The notes under the pieces were generated by a model that had not been told where the DNA came from, made no database searches, and saw only the letters and a list, made by a program, of their open reading frames with translations. A DNA stretch of 64,000 nt from positions 98,758 to 162,757 of the forward strand of contig NZ_BDBB01000015.1 in assembly GCF_001612765.1 (NCBI RefSeq). The letters run 5' to 3'. How positions within the stretch are numbered: position 1 is the first letter of the stretch; every line of letters begins with the position of its first letter. The DNA comes from Nocardia arthritidis NBRC 100137 (GTDB lineage Bacteria > Actinomycetota > Actinomycetes > Mycobacteriales > Mycobacteriaceae). Shown here one piece after another: positions 56,834 through 64,000 of the stretch. The translations under genes were made by a program, and so were the position numbers.

Positions 56834-57271
56834 ATGAATTCGACGACAGCGCTCTTGATGGTCCCCGCTACGGCGATGGCGGCACTGGCCGCGACGGCCG
56901 CGCCCGCCGCGGCCGCGCCCGCCGCATTCGCCACTGTGTACACCCTGGCCCAGGGACCGTGCGTGGGTCAGGTGGAGATGTCGGTCAACGGCAACGCCTA
57001 CCCCAACCAGGCGGCCTTCACCGTGGGCGCGACGCTGGTCGGCGCCGGGCCCTGCACGCTGCCGGTCACGCTGAACTATCGCAACGTCGACACCGGTCAA
57101 GAAGGTACGTTCCAAGTGGTCGCGCAGGGCCCCGGCTACTGGGGCAACAGCGGCCACTCCGCGCTGTTCCTTCCCGGCATCGGCCAGTTCACCGCGACGG
57201 TCAGCATCGGCGCGGCGCACTTCCCCGAACCCGGCACCGTCGAGTTCACGGTCCCGCAGTACCAGGGCTGA
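56834..57271 (+). CDS. Small secreted protein
   Basis: A 145-aa protein with a signal peptide (Ala-rich core about 7-27, likely cleavage near Ala30). The mature part has two cysteines and a beta-sandwich-like pattern ('[29 protein letters not shown]', then '[12 protein letters not shown]' at the end). Similar small secreted proteins of unknown role are common in mycolata. GGAGGTG precedes the ATG. Confidence 0.72.
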   Translation: MNSTTALLMVPATAMAALAATAAPAAAAPAAFATVYTLAQGPCVGQVEMSVNGNAYPNQAAFTVGATLVGAGPCTLPVTLNYRNVDTGQEGTFQVVAQGPGYWGNSGHSALFLPGIGQFTATVSIGAAHFPEPGTVEFTVPQYQG

Positions 57272-57519
57272 ACTCCGGCGGACCGGGACCGGGACCGGGA
57301 CTGCGCCGCGGCACCGGCCGCCGCTGACCAGCACCGCGTGCCTCACGCAATCCTATCGATGCTCAGGGACTCGATCGCGGGCCCCGGATCCGCCACCACC
57401 CTGCCGCGCGATCCGGCCGATACTCCAGGCCCGATCTCACATCAGGACCGCCACCGCTCCGCGCACGATTGCGGCCGGCGCGATAATCAGCCCATGCAGT
57501 CCGTGCGGCGAAGCCCGCC

Positions 57520-58716
57520 ATGACCACCGCACTCGCCGTCGCGACCGTGGCGGCGCTGATCGCCGGTGCGCTGCTGATCTGGTCGCGCACCCGCAGAGTG
57601 GTGACCACGCCCGCCGAGCGGGCGGTGCATTCGGCTTTGCACACCGCGTCGCTGGCGGCGGTCCCGCTGCGGCGCGGGCTGACCGAGCAGTCGGCACGGG
57701 AGGCGGCGCCGCACCTGCGCGCGCTCACCGGTGCCGAAGCGCTCGCGCTGGCCGACCCCGACGGCACGTTGCTCGCCTGGGACGGCCCGCACGCCGAACT
57801 GGCCGAATACTTCGGCGAAGCCGCCGTGCGCGCCGTCGCGGGCGAGCGCCCAGTGCTCGTCGCCGGACCGGGACGCGGCGAACACGCGGGACGCACGCTG
57901 ATCGCGCAACCGCTGCTGGTCGAATCCAACGGCGTGGCCGGTGTGCTGGGAGTCGTGAGCGCCGGGCAGCCGGGACCGGGCCGGCTGGGTGCGGTCGCCG
58001 AGGTGGCGCGGTACGCCTGCGGCCAGCTCGAACTGGCCGAGCTGGACGCGTCGCGGGCCCGGCTGGACCGCGCCGAGGTGCGCGCGCTGCGAGCCCAGAT
58101 CAGCCCGCACTTCATCTACAACGCGCTGAACACCATCGCCTCGTTCGTCCGCACCGACCCGGCGCGGGCCCGCGAGCTGATCCTCGAATTCGCCGACTTC
58201 ACCCGGTACTCCTTCCGCGCCGCGGGCGAATTCACGGTGCTGTCCGACGAGTTGCGCAACATCGAGCGGTACCTCGCGCTCGAACGCGCCCGTTTCGGCG
58301 ACGCGCTCCAGGTCCGGCTGCGGATCGCGCCCGAGGTGCTCGGCGTGGTGCTGCCGTTCCTCGCGCTTCAGCCGCTGGTGGAGAACGCGGTGCGGCACGG
58401 GCTGGCGGGCACCGCGCACGGCGGCACCGTCAGCATCGTCGCTGCCGACGCGGGCACCGAATGCGTGATCAGCGTCGAGGACGACGGCGTCGGCATGGAC
58501 CCGGATCTGCTCCGCTCCGGCGCACTGGACACTGTTGACACCGGGACGGGCCCGGCGGGCTCCGGTGAGGCCGCGCACGTCGGGCTGGCCAATGTCGACG
58601 ACCGGTTGCGCGCGGCCTTCGGCGACGACTACGGCCTGGTCGTGGAAACCGCGCCCGGCGCGGGCACGAAGGTCAGCCTGCGCGTCCCCAAGTTCCGCGC
58701 GGGCATCCGGGCCTGA
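57520..58716 (+). CDS. LytS/YehU-family sensor histidine kinase
   Basis: A 398-aa kinase with one N-terminal membrane helix (about 4-21), a GAF-like domain (about 60-170) and a LytS-type catalytic part. The phosphorylated histidine is His197 in QISPHFIYNALN; N-box 'LQPLVENAVRHG' and 'EDDGVGMDP' follow. Partner is the LytTR regulator 49 bp downstream. Relatives (BtsS, YpdA) sense pyruvate; the location beside carboxylate symporters fits that, by inference. Confidence 0.92.
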   Translation: MTTALAVATVAALIAGALLIWSRTRRVVTTPAERAVHSALHTASLAAVPLRRGLTEQSAREAAPHLRALTGAEALALADPDGTLLAWDGPHAELAEYFGEAAVRAVAGERPVLVAGPGRGEHAGRTLIAQPLLVESNGVAGVLGVVSAGQPGPGRLGAVAEVARYACGQLELAELDASRARLDRAEVRALRAQISPHFIYNALNTIASFVRTDPARARELILEFADFTRYSFRAAGEFTVLSDELRNIERYLALERARFGDALQVRLRIAPEVLGVVLPFLALQPLVENAVRHGLAGTAHGGTVSIVAADAGTECVISVEDDGVGMDPDLLRSGALDTVDTGTGPAGSGEAAHVGLANVDDRLRAAFGDDYGLVVETAPGAGTKVSLRVPKFRAGIRA

Positions 58717-58765
58717 GACCGCCACGCGGCACCCTGGATCCGGAGAGCCTTACGATGGTGCGATT

Positions 58766-59563
58766 GTGACCCGCGTTACCGGCAAACCGGCGGGCGCGCT
58801 GCGCGTGCTGGCCGTGGACGACGAGAGACCGGCTCTGGACGAGCTGGTGTATCTGCTGCGCGCGCGGACCGAGATCGGCGAGATCCACGCGGCCTGCGAC
58901 GCCACCAGCGCGCTGCGGGTGCTGCGCGCCCATCCGATCGACGCGGTATTCCTGGACATCAACATGCCGGGACTGGACGGCATGGAGCTGGCGGGCATCC
59001 TCTCGGAGTTCGCCGCCGCGCCCGCCGTGGTCTTCGTGACCGCCCACGACGACCGGGCGATCGCGGCGTTCGACCTGGGCGCGGTGGACTATCTACTCAA
59101 GCCGCTGCGGGAGGACCGGCTCGCGGAGGCGGTGCGGCGGATCGCCGCTGCGCGCAGCGCGCCACACCCGCCCGCCGCCGACGCCCGCACCGACCCGAAC
59201 GAGGTCATCCCCGTGGAACTCGGCGGAGTGACGACGCTGGTACCGAGATCGAGCGTGAGCTGGGTGGAAGCCGACGGTGACTACGCGCGGCTGCACACCA
59301 GCGCCGGATCGCACCTGGTGCGGATTCCGTTGTCGGCGCTGGAGGCTCGCTGGCACGACGCGGGATTCCTCCGGGTGCACCGGTCGTATCTGGTGGCGCT
59401 GCGGCTGGTCACCGGGCTGCGCAGCATGGGTTCAGGGACGGTGGTGTGCCTGCGGGCCGAGGGCGACGCGCAAGCGGTCGAACTGCCGGTCAGCCGAAGA
59501 CAGGTTCGTGAGCTGAAACAACGGCTGGTGCACCGGCCCCGGCAGCACTGGGGCAACCAGTGA
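58766..59563 (+). CDS. LytTR-family response regulator
   Basis: A 265-aa response regulator with a receiver domain (about 12-125; phosphorylated Asp64 in VFLDINMPG, Lys112 in DYLLKPL) and a LytTR DNA-binding domain (about 150-258, 'WVEADGDYARLHT', 'FLRVHRSYLVAL'). It starts at a GTG and probably activates the symporter genes that follow. Confidence 0.93.
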   Translation: MTRVTGKPAGALRVLAVDDERPALDELVYLLRARTEIGEIHAACDATSALRVLRAHPIDAVFLDINMPGLDGMELAGILSEFAAAPAVVFVTAHDDRAIAAFDLGAVDYLLKPLREDRLAEAVRRIAAARSAPHPPAADARTDPNEVIPVELGGVTTLVPRSSVSWVEADGDYARLHTSAGSHLVRIPLSALEARWHDAGFLRVHRSYLVALRLVTGLRSMGSGTVVCLRAEGDAQAVELPVSRRQVRELKQRLVHRPRQHWGNQ

Positions 59564-59925
59564 CCGGGCCGCAGCGTCCGGGCCGCAGGCGCGTCGTGCT
59601 CTCCGAGCGACGTGGCGCGCGGCGGGTGCGCACGCGGGTGGAGGTCGCCGAGCAGACCGAGTTCGGCGAAGCGCTCATCGGGGGCCTGATCCGCGCCCAA
59701 CTCGGGCTCGCGCTACGCGTGGGCCTGGTGAGCATCGCGCTGCTGTGCGCGCTACCGGTGCTGTTCCGCACCGGTTCGTTCGGCTCGATGACGGCGCTGG
59801 GCATCCGGTTGCCGTGGCTGCTGCTCGGCGGAGCCGTCTACCCGCTGCTGTTCCTGCTCGGCCGGACGTATGTGCGCTTGGCCGAACGCAACGAACAGGA
59901 CTTCCTCGAACTGGCCGAGGACTGA
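59560..59925 (+). CDS. DUF485-like small membrane protein
   Basis: A 121-aa protein with two membrane helices (about 52-69 and 79-100). The GTG start overlaps the regulator stop (GTGA). Its position just before a symporter is like that of DUF485 proteins, which often accompany acetate symporters; sequence resemblance is slight. It may be a symporter accessory subunit. Confidence 0.7.
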   Translation: MTGPQRPGRRRVVLSERRGARRVRTRVEVAEQTEFGEALIGGLIRAQLGLALRVGLVSIALLCALPVLFRTGSFGSMTALGIRLPWLLLGGAVYPLLFLLGRTYVRLAERNEQDFLELAED

Positions 59926-60003
59926 TGGTGCGCCCTCCACCATGAACACGTCGATTACGTCCACATCGCCCGCCGAACCGATGTGCCCGCTCCGGAGCAC
60001 TGC

Positions 60004-61758
60004 ATGACCTCGGGGACGGCGCCCGCGCTTACCGTGGCCGCGCTGGTCCTCGCTGCGCTGGCGACCGTCGCGATCGGCGCGTACGGCGTGCGGCTCGCGC
60101 GCACCACCTCCGACTTCCTCGTCGCCTCGCGCAGCGTGGGACCGCGCTGGAACGCCGCCGCGATCTCCGGTGAATACCTCTCGGCCGCCTCGTTTCTCGG
60201 CGTGGCCGGGTTGATCGCGAAATACGGCGCGGACGCGCTGTGGTACCCGGTGGGCTTCACCGCCGGATATCTCGCGCTGCTGCTGTTCGTCGCCGCTCCG
60301 TTGCGCCGCTCCGGCGCGTACACGGTGCCCGACTTCGCCGAATTCCGGTTGGGCTCACTGCGTTTGCGCAGGCTCGCGGCCACCGTCGTGGTGCTCATCT
60401 GCGCGGTGTATCTCATTCCGCAGTTCCAAGGGGCCGGGCTGACCCTGCACATCCTGCTCGGGGTGCCGGACTGGGTGGGCGCGGTGGCGGTGGGCGCGAT
60501 CGTGCTCGCCAACGTGGTGGGCGGCGGGATGCGCTCGATCACCCTGGTCCAGGCGTTCCAATACTGGCTGAAGCTGACCGCGGTGGCCCTTCCTGCGCTG
60601 GTGCTGCTCGGGCACTTCCTCGCCGACGAGCGGGAACTGGGCGCGCCCGCCCCGCCGGTGGTGTCCGAGCGCACGACCGTCGACGTGACCACCGACGTGG
60701 TGGTGCGGGTAGGTGCGCCGCAGCAGGTCTCGATCACGGGAACACTCGACGACCGCGCGGTCGACGGCCCGGTGCCGCTGACGCCGGGCACCCACGAGCT
60801 GTCCGCGGGCACGCGGTTGGTTCTGGAAGCCGGGGCCGCCGTGCCGGTGGTCGCGGGCGCACCCGCCGACGGCGCGGGCTGGCTGGCGCCGGGCGGCGGC
60901 TTGGGTGGACCGCATCCGGCCTACCAGGTCTATTCGCTGATACTCGCGACCTTTCTCGGCACCATGGGCCTGCCGCACGTGCTGGTGCGCTTCTACACCA
61001 ACCCCGATGGGCGGGCCGCGCGCGCTACGGCGCTCGCGGTGATCGGCCTGGTCGGGCTCTTCTACCTGTTCCCCGTCCTGCTGGGCGTCTTCGCCCGGCT
61101 GTACGTGCCGCAACTGCTGATCACCGGGACCTCCGATGCCGCGGTGGTGCTGCTGCCCGGCTCGGTGGTCGCCGGACTGCCGGGGCAGCTGCTCGCGGCG
61201 CTGGCCGCGGCGGGCGCGATCGCCGCGTTTCTGTCCACCTCGTCGGGACTGCTGGTGAGCATCGCGGGCGTGCTCAGCACCGACATGCTGCGCGGGCGGA
61301 TCCGGGACTTCCGCGCGGCGGCGCTGGTCGCGGGCTCGGTTCCGCTGGCGCTGTCGCTGACCGTCGTGTCGCTGGACCTGTCGCGCACCGTCGGCCTGGC
61401 CTTCGCGGTGGCCGCCTCCACGCTGTGCCCGCTGCTGGTGCTGGGCATCTGGTGGCGCGGGCTGACCGCGGCGGGCGCGGCGGCCGGCCTGATCGCGGGC
61501 GGGCTCGCCGCGGGCACCGCGACCGCCGTCTCGGTCACCGGCGGATTCTCCGACGCGGTGGCGGGCGGCTGGCCCGCAGCGCTGCTCGGCTATCCGGCGG
61601 CGATCAGCGTGCCGTTGGCGTTCGCCACCATGGTGCTGGTCAGCTCGTTCACCCGTGGACTCGGCGCCAGGACGGTGAGCCGGATCTTCGTCCGGATGCA
61701 CGCGCCGGAGCGACTTGGCATGGGCGCCGACCGCGAGCGCAGCCTGCGCTCGGACTGA
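60004..61758 (+). CDS. Sodium/solute symporter (acetate/pyruvate type)
   Basis: A 584-aa SSS-family symporter with about 13 helices. The N-terminal 'GEYLSAASFLGVAGLIAKYG' and 'GLPHVLVRFYTNPDG' are typical of ActP and MctC-like monocarboxylate transporters. Between helices (about residues 207-309) it carries a hydrophilic insert of roughly 100 residues ('ERTTVDVTTDVVVRVG...TLDDRAVDG'), longer than in the second symporter. ATG at 60004 was chosen, with GGAG upstream. Confidence 0.88.
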   Translation: MTSGTAPALTVAALVLAALATVAIGAYGVRLARTTSDFLVASRSVGPRWNAAAISGEYLSAASFLGVAGLIAKYGADALWYPVGFTAGYLALLLFVAAPLRRSGAYTVPDFAEFRLGSLRLRRLAATVVVLICAVYLIPQFQGAGLTLHILLGVPDWVGAVAVGAIVLANVVGGGMRSITLVQAFQYWLKLTAVALPALVLLGHFLADERELGAPAPPVVSERTTVDVTTDVVVRVGAPQQVSITGTLDDRAVDGPVPLTPGTHELSAGTRLVLEAGAAVPVVAGAPADGAGWLAPGGGLGGPHPAYQVYSLILATFLGTMGLPHVLVRFYTNPDGRAARATALAVIGLVGLFYLFPVLLGVFARLYVPQLLITGTSDAAVVLLPGSVVAGLPGQLLAALAAAGAIAAFLSTSSGLLVSIAGVLSTDMLRGRIRDFRAAALVAGSVPLALSLTVVSLDLSRTVGLAFAVAASTLCPLLVLGIWWRGLTAAGAAAGLIAGGLAAGTATAVSVTGGFSDAVAGGWPAALLGYPAAISVPLAFATMVLVSSFTRGLGARTVSRIFVRMHAPERLGMGADRERSLRSD

Positions 61759-61869
61759 CCGAGGCCCCGGGCGGCCGACCGTTCATCGCGTCACATCGAC
61801 CGCTCAGCGCAGATTCGGGCACCTTCACAGAGTGACCCACGCCACAGCCTACTGGCGGGCCGCGGGCCT

Positions 61870-61895
61870 GGCTTACCTTCCTCGGGAAGTAAGCC
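61870..61895 (+). promoter_or_regulatory. Leader hairpin upstream of DUF485-actP
   Basis: GGCTTA-c-CTTCC pairs with GGAAG-TAAGCC across a TCG loop, giving an 11-bp stem with one bulged base. It sits 22-47 bp upstream of the DUF485 ATG. It may be an operator or an RNA structure that controls initiation. Confidence 0.4.
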
Positions 61896-61916
61896 ACGTC
61901 ACTTGGTAGGACAATC

Positions 61917-62273
61917 ATGACCAGTACCGAACTCGACGACGCCGCCCCGCGGCGAGCGCCGAGCGCAGCAGAATTCGCCGAAGTGCAGGCGAGCCCCCAA
62001 TTCCAGGAACTGCGAACGCGCCTGCGCCGCTTCGTGTTTCCGATGACCGCGTTGTTCCTGCTCTGGTACCTCGGTTACGTCCTGCTCGGCGCATACGCCC
62101 ATGACTTCATGAGCCGCCCGGTGTTCGGCGACGTCAACGTCGGGTTACTGCTCGGCCTCGGCCAATTCGTCTCCACCTTCGCCATCACCGCGCTGTACGT
62201 GCGGTTCGCCAACCGGGAACTGGATCCGCGCGCGGCGAAGATCCGCGGCTACCTCGAGGGAGAACGAGCGTGA
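61917..62273 (+). CDS. DUF485 membrane protein
   Basis: A 118-aa protein with an N-terminal soluble part, 'QFQELRTRLRRFVFPMTALFLLWYLGYVLLGAYAHDFM' (DUF485 signature) and a second helix before 'ALYVRFANRELDPRAAKIR'. DUF485 proteins are encoded next to acetate permease ActP. It overlaps the actP start (GTGA). Confidence 0.93.
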   Translation: MTSTELDDAAPRRAPSAAEFAEVQASPQFQELRTRLRRFVFPMTALFLLWYLGYVLLGAYAHDFMSRPVFGDVNVGLLLGLGQFVSTFAITALYVRFANRELDPRAAKIRGYLEGERA

Positions 62274-63907
62274 ACACCGTGCACACCTACGCCGCAGCCG
62301 CGACGGTCGGCAACCCGGTCGCCAATATCGCCATCTTCGGCGTCTTCGTCGTGTTCACGATGATCGTGGTGATCCGCGCCAGCCGCAACAACGCCACCGC
62401 CGCCGACTACTTCACCGGAGGGCGCGGCTTCTCCGGCCCGCAGAACGGCATCGCGATCGCGGGCGACTACCTCTCGGCCGCGAGCTTCCTCGGCATCGCG
62501 GGCGCCATCGCGGTCTACGGCTACGACGGTTTCCTCTATTCCATCGGATTCCTGGTCGCTTGGCTGGTCGCGCTGCTGCTGGTCGCCGAAATGCTCCGCA
62601 ACACCGGCAAATTCACCATGGCCGACGTGCTGAGCTTCCGGCTGAAGGAAGGCCCGGTACGCACCGCCGCCGCGCTGTCCACGCTCACCGTGTCGCTGTT
62701 CTACCTGCTCGCGCAGATGGCGGGCGCGGGCGGCCTGGTCGCGCTGCTGCTGGACATCTCCGACAAGACCGGGCAGTCCATCGTGATCGCCGTGGTGGGC
62801 GTGCTGATGATCGTCTACGTGCTGGTCGGCGGCATGAAGGGCACCACGTGGGTGCAGATCATCAAGGCGGTGCTGCTGATCGTGGGCGCGGCGCTGATGA
62901 CCGTCATGGTGTTCGCGAAGTTCGGTTTCAACTTCTCCGACGTTCTGGGCTCCGCGCAGGAAGCGGTCTCCGGCTCGGCGAACAAGGCCGTCGCCGCGCG
63001 CGACGTGCTCGCTCCCGGCGCGCAGTACGGCGGCAGCGAGACCTCGAAGCTCAACTTCCTCTCCCTCGGTTTGGCATTGGTGCTCGGCACCGCGGGCCTG
63101 CCGCACGTGCTGATGCGCTTCTACACTGTGCCCACCGCCAAAGAGGCACGGCGCTCGGTGGTCTGGGCGATCGGCCTGATCGGCGCGTTCTACCTGTTCA
63201 CCCTGGTGCTCGGCTACGGCGCGGCGGCGATCGTCGGCCCGGACCGCATCCTCGCGGCCGCGGGCGGGCAGAATTCGGCGGCGCCGCTGCTGGCCTTCGA
63301 ACTCGGTGGCGTGGTGCTGCTCGGCGTGATCTCCGCGGTCGCCTTCGCCACCATCCTCGCGGTGGTCGCGGGCCTGACCATCACGGCGTCGGCCTCGTTC
63401 GCCCACGATATCTACGCCAATGTCATCAAGCGCGGGAAAGCCGGTGAGCGCGAACAGGTCCGCGTCTCCCGGATCACGGCGGTCGTGATCGGCGTGCTGG
63501 CCATCGCCCTGGGCATCCTGGCCAACGGGCAGAACGTCGCCTTCCTGGTGGCGCTGGCGTTCGCGGTCGCGGCATCGGCGAATCTGCCGACCATCCTGTT
63601 CTCGCTGTTCTGGCGGCGGTTCAACACCACAGGCGCGCTGTTCAGCATGTACGGCGGCCTGATCTCGACGATCGTGCTGATCGTGTTCTCCCCCGCGGTA
63701 TCCGGCAGCAAGACCGCCATGCTCCCCGGATCGGACTTCGACTGGTTCCCGCTGTCCAACCCGGGCATCGTCTCCATCCCGTTGGCGTTCGCGCTCGGCG
63801 TCATCGGCACCTTGGTCGGCGGCAGGTCCGAGGACCCGGCCAAGGCCGCGGAGATGGAGGTCCGCTCGCTCACCGGCGTGGGCGCGGAGAAAGCGGTGGT
63901 GCACTGA
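62270..63907 (+). CDS. actP: Cation/acetate symporter ActP/MctC-like
   Basis: A 545-aa SSS-family symporter for acetate and related short monocarboxylates. Signatures: 'GDYLSAASFLGIAGAIAVYGYDG', 'AQMAGAGGLVALLLDI', 'GLPHVLMRFYTVPTAKEARRS' and 'ASASFAHDIYAN'. The GTG start overlaps DUF485, so the two are coupled. It is the second symporter in the cluster; the large insert in the first is absent. Confidence 0.93.
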   Translation: MNTVHTYAAAATVGNPVANIAIFGVFVVFTMIVVIRASRNNATAADYFTGGRGFSGPQNGIAIAGDYLSAASFLGIAGAIAVYGYDGFLYSIGFLVAWLVALLLVAEMLRNTGKFTMADVLSFRLKEGPVRTAAALSTLTVSLFYLLAQMAGAGGLVALLLDISDKTGQSIVIAVVGVLMIVYVLVGGMKGTTWVQIIKAVLLIVGAALMTVMVFAKFGFNFSDVLGSAQEAVSGSANKAVAARDVLAPGAQYGGSETSKLNFLSLGLALVLGTAGLPHVLMRFYTVPTAKEARRSVVWAIGLIGAFYLFTLVLGYGAAAIVGPDRILAAAGGQNSAAPLLAFELGGVVLLGVISAVAFATILAVVAGLTITASASFAHDIYANVIKRGKAGEREQVRVSRITAVVIGVLAIALGILANGQNVAFLVALAFAVAASANLPTILFSLFWRRFNTTGALFSMYGGLISTIVLIVFSPAVSGSKTAMLPGSDFDWFPLSNPGIVSIPLAFALGVIGTLVGGRSEDPAKAAEMEVRSLTGVGAEKAVVH

Positions 63908-63958
63908 TCGCTGCCCGGCCTTCCTCGTCCCCCTTGCTCTTTCGTTAGGAGATCTCGC

Positions 63959-64000
63959 GTGACCAGCGCAACCACCGATGACCGCGACACCACCACCGCC
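63959..64000 (+). CDS. N-terminus of a further gene (truncated by window)
   Basis: A GTG at 63959 preceded by TAGGAG opens a frame that stays open to the window end (VTSATTDDRDTTTA). The start resembles that of the DUF485 gene (MTSTELDD), so a third DUF485-like gene is possible. Only 14 codons are visible, which is not enough for a call. Confidence 0.45.
   Translation, partial: MTSATTDDRDTTTA

Noticed and set aside
61831..61846. AGTGACCCACGCCACA, close to a Crp/GlxR site
   Set aside because: The left half matches but the right half has a mismatch (CCACA for TCACA); too weak without a genome-wide scan.

Overview
The window is high-GC actinobacterial chromosome, most likely Nocardia or a close mycolic-acid-containing relative. 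The evidence is an Mce-associated protein fragment, a bioB-bsaP-DUF2567 block arranged as in mycobacteria, a deazaflavin (F420)-type oxidoreductase, an NrtR-type NAD regulator, an actinobacterial XRE(DUF5753)/DUF397 pair, many GTG starts and 4-bp GTGA/ATGA gene overlaps. No rRNA, tRNA, CRISPR array, insertion sequence or prophage was recognised. Almost all of it is core metabolism. The clearest accessory stretch is about 50.4-52.95 kb.

Layout. 0-4.2 kb: tail of an Mce-associated gene facing a hisD-hisC-hisB-hisH operon. 4.4-11.6 kb, mostly minus strand: receptor Ser/Thr kinase, penicillin-binding lipoprotein, arylamine N-acetyltransferase, secreted hydrolase and an MFS exporter, the last divergent from its probable ArsR-type regulator. 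11.7-13.4 kb: a TerB-like protein and an AlkZ-like winged-helix protein. 13.8-18.3 kb: de novo NAD synthesis (nadA-nadB-nadC) divergent from an NrtR-type regulator, with a palindrome between them. 18.3-19.1 kb: a possible 58-residue gene and a cold-shock protein. 19.1-21.4 kb: PhoD-like phosphatase and a DUF1353 protein. 21.5-24.1 kb: bioB-bsaP-DUF2567 and a divergent BioQ-like TetR regulator. 24.1-30.6 kb: secreted lipase, a tightly overlapped sulfonate-type ABC transporter plus flavin monooxygenase operon, and an anchored hydrolase. 31.0-35.5 kb: bioF-bioD and bioA, with a small unknown gene and a MarR/cupin pair between. 35.8-47.0 kb: glycogen/trehalose genes treX(glgX), treY and treZ, separated by a DUF2235 protein, a small membrane protein, an F420-type oxidoreductase, ilvA and a beta-lactamase-fold protein. 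47.3-50.3 kb: methyltransferase, secreted protein, and TetR plus a Cmx-like exporter. 50.4-52.95 kb: XRE/DUF397 pair and a run of very small genes. 53.0-56.5 kb: dnaE1. 56.8-64.0 kb: secreted protein, LytS/LytTR two-component system and two acetate/pyruvate-type sodium symporters with DUF485-like partners.

How the genes work together. Biotin genes at three loci share one operator (TGAAC-N3-GTTCA) upstream of bioB/bioQ, bioF and bioA, so they look like one BioQ regulon. NAD genes share a perfect palindrome that overlaps the promoter of the regulator. Three transporter or enzyme genes (MFS/ArsR, cupin/MarR, Cmx/TetR) each carry two related inverted-repeat sites beside their regulator. TreX, TreY and TreZ together convert glycogen to trehalose. 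The LytS/LytTR pair lies directly upstream of the carboxylate symporters and may sense their substrate.

The least explained material is the small-gene operon at 52.04-52.95 kb. Two neighbouring small proteins there share a roughly 30-residue His/Cys motif that I do not recognise, beside an XRE/DUF397 pair and a mini winged-helix protein.
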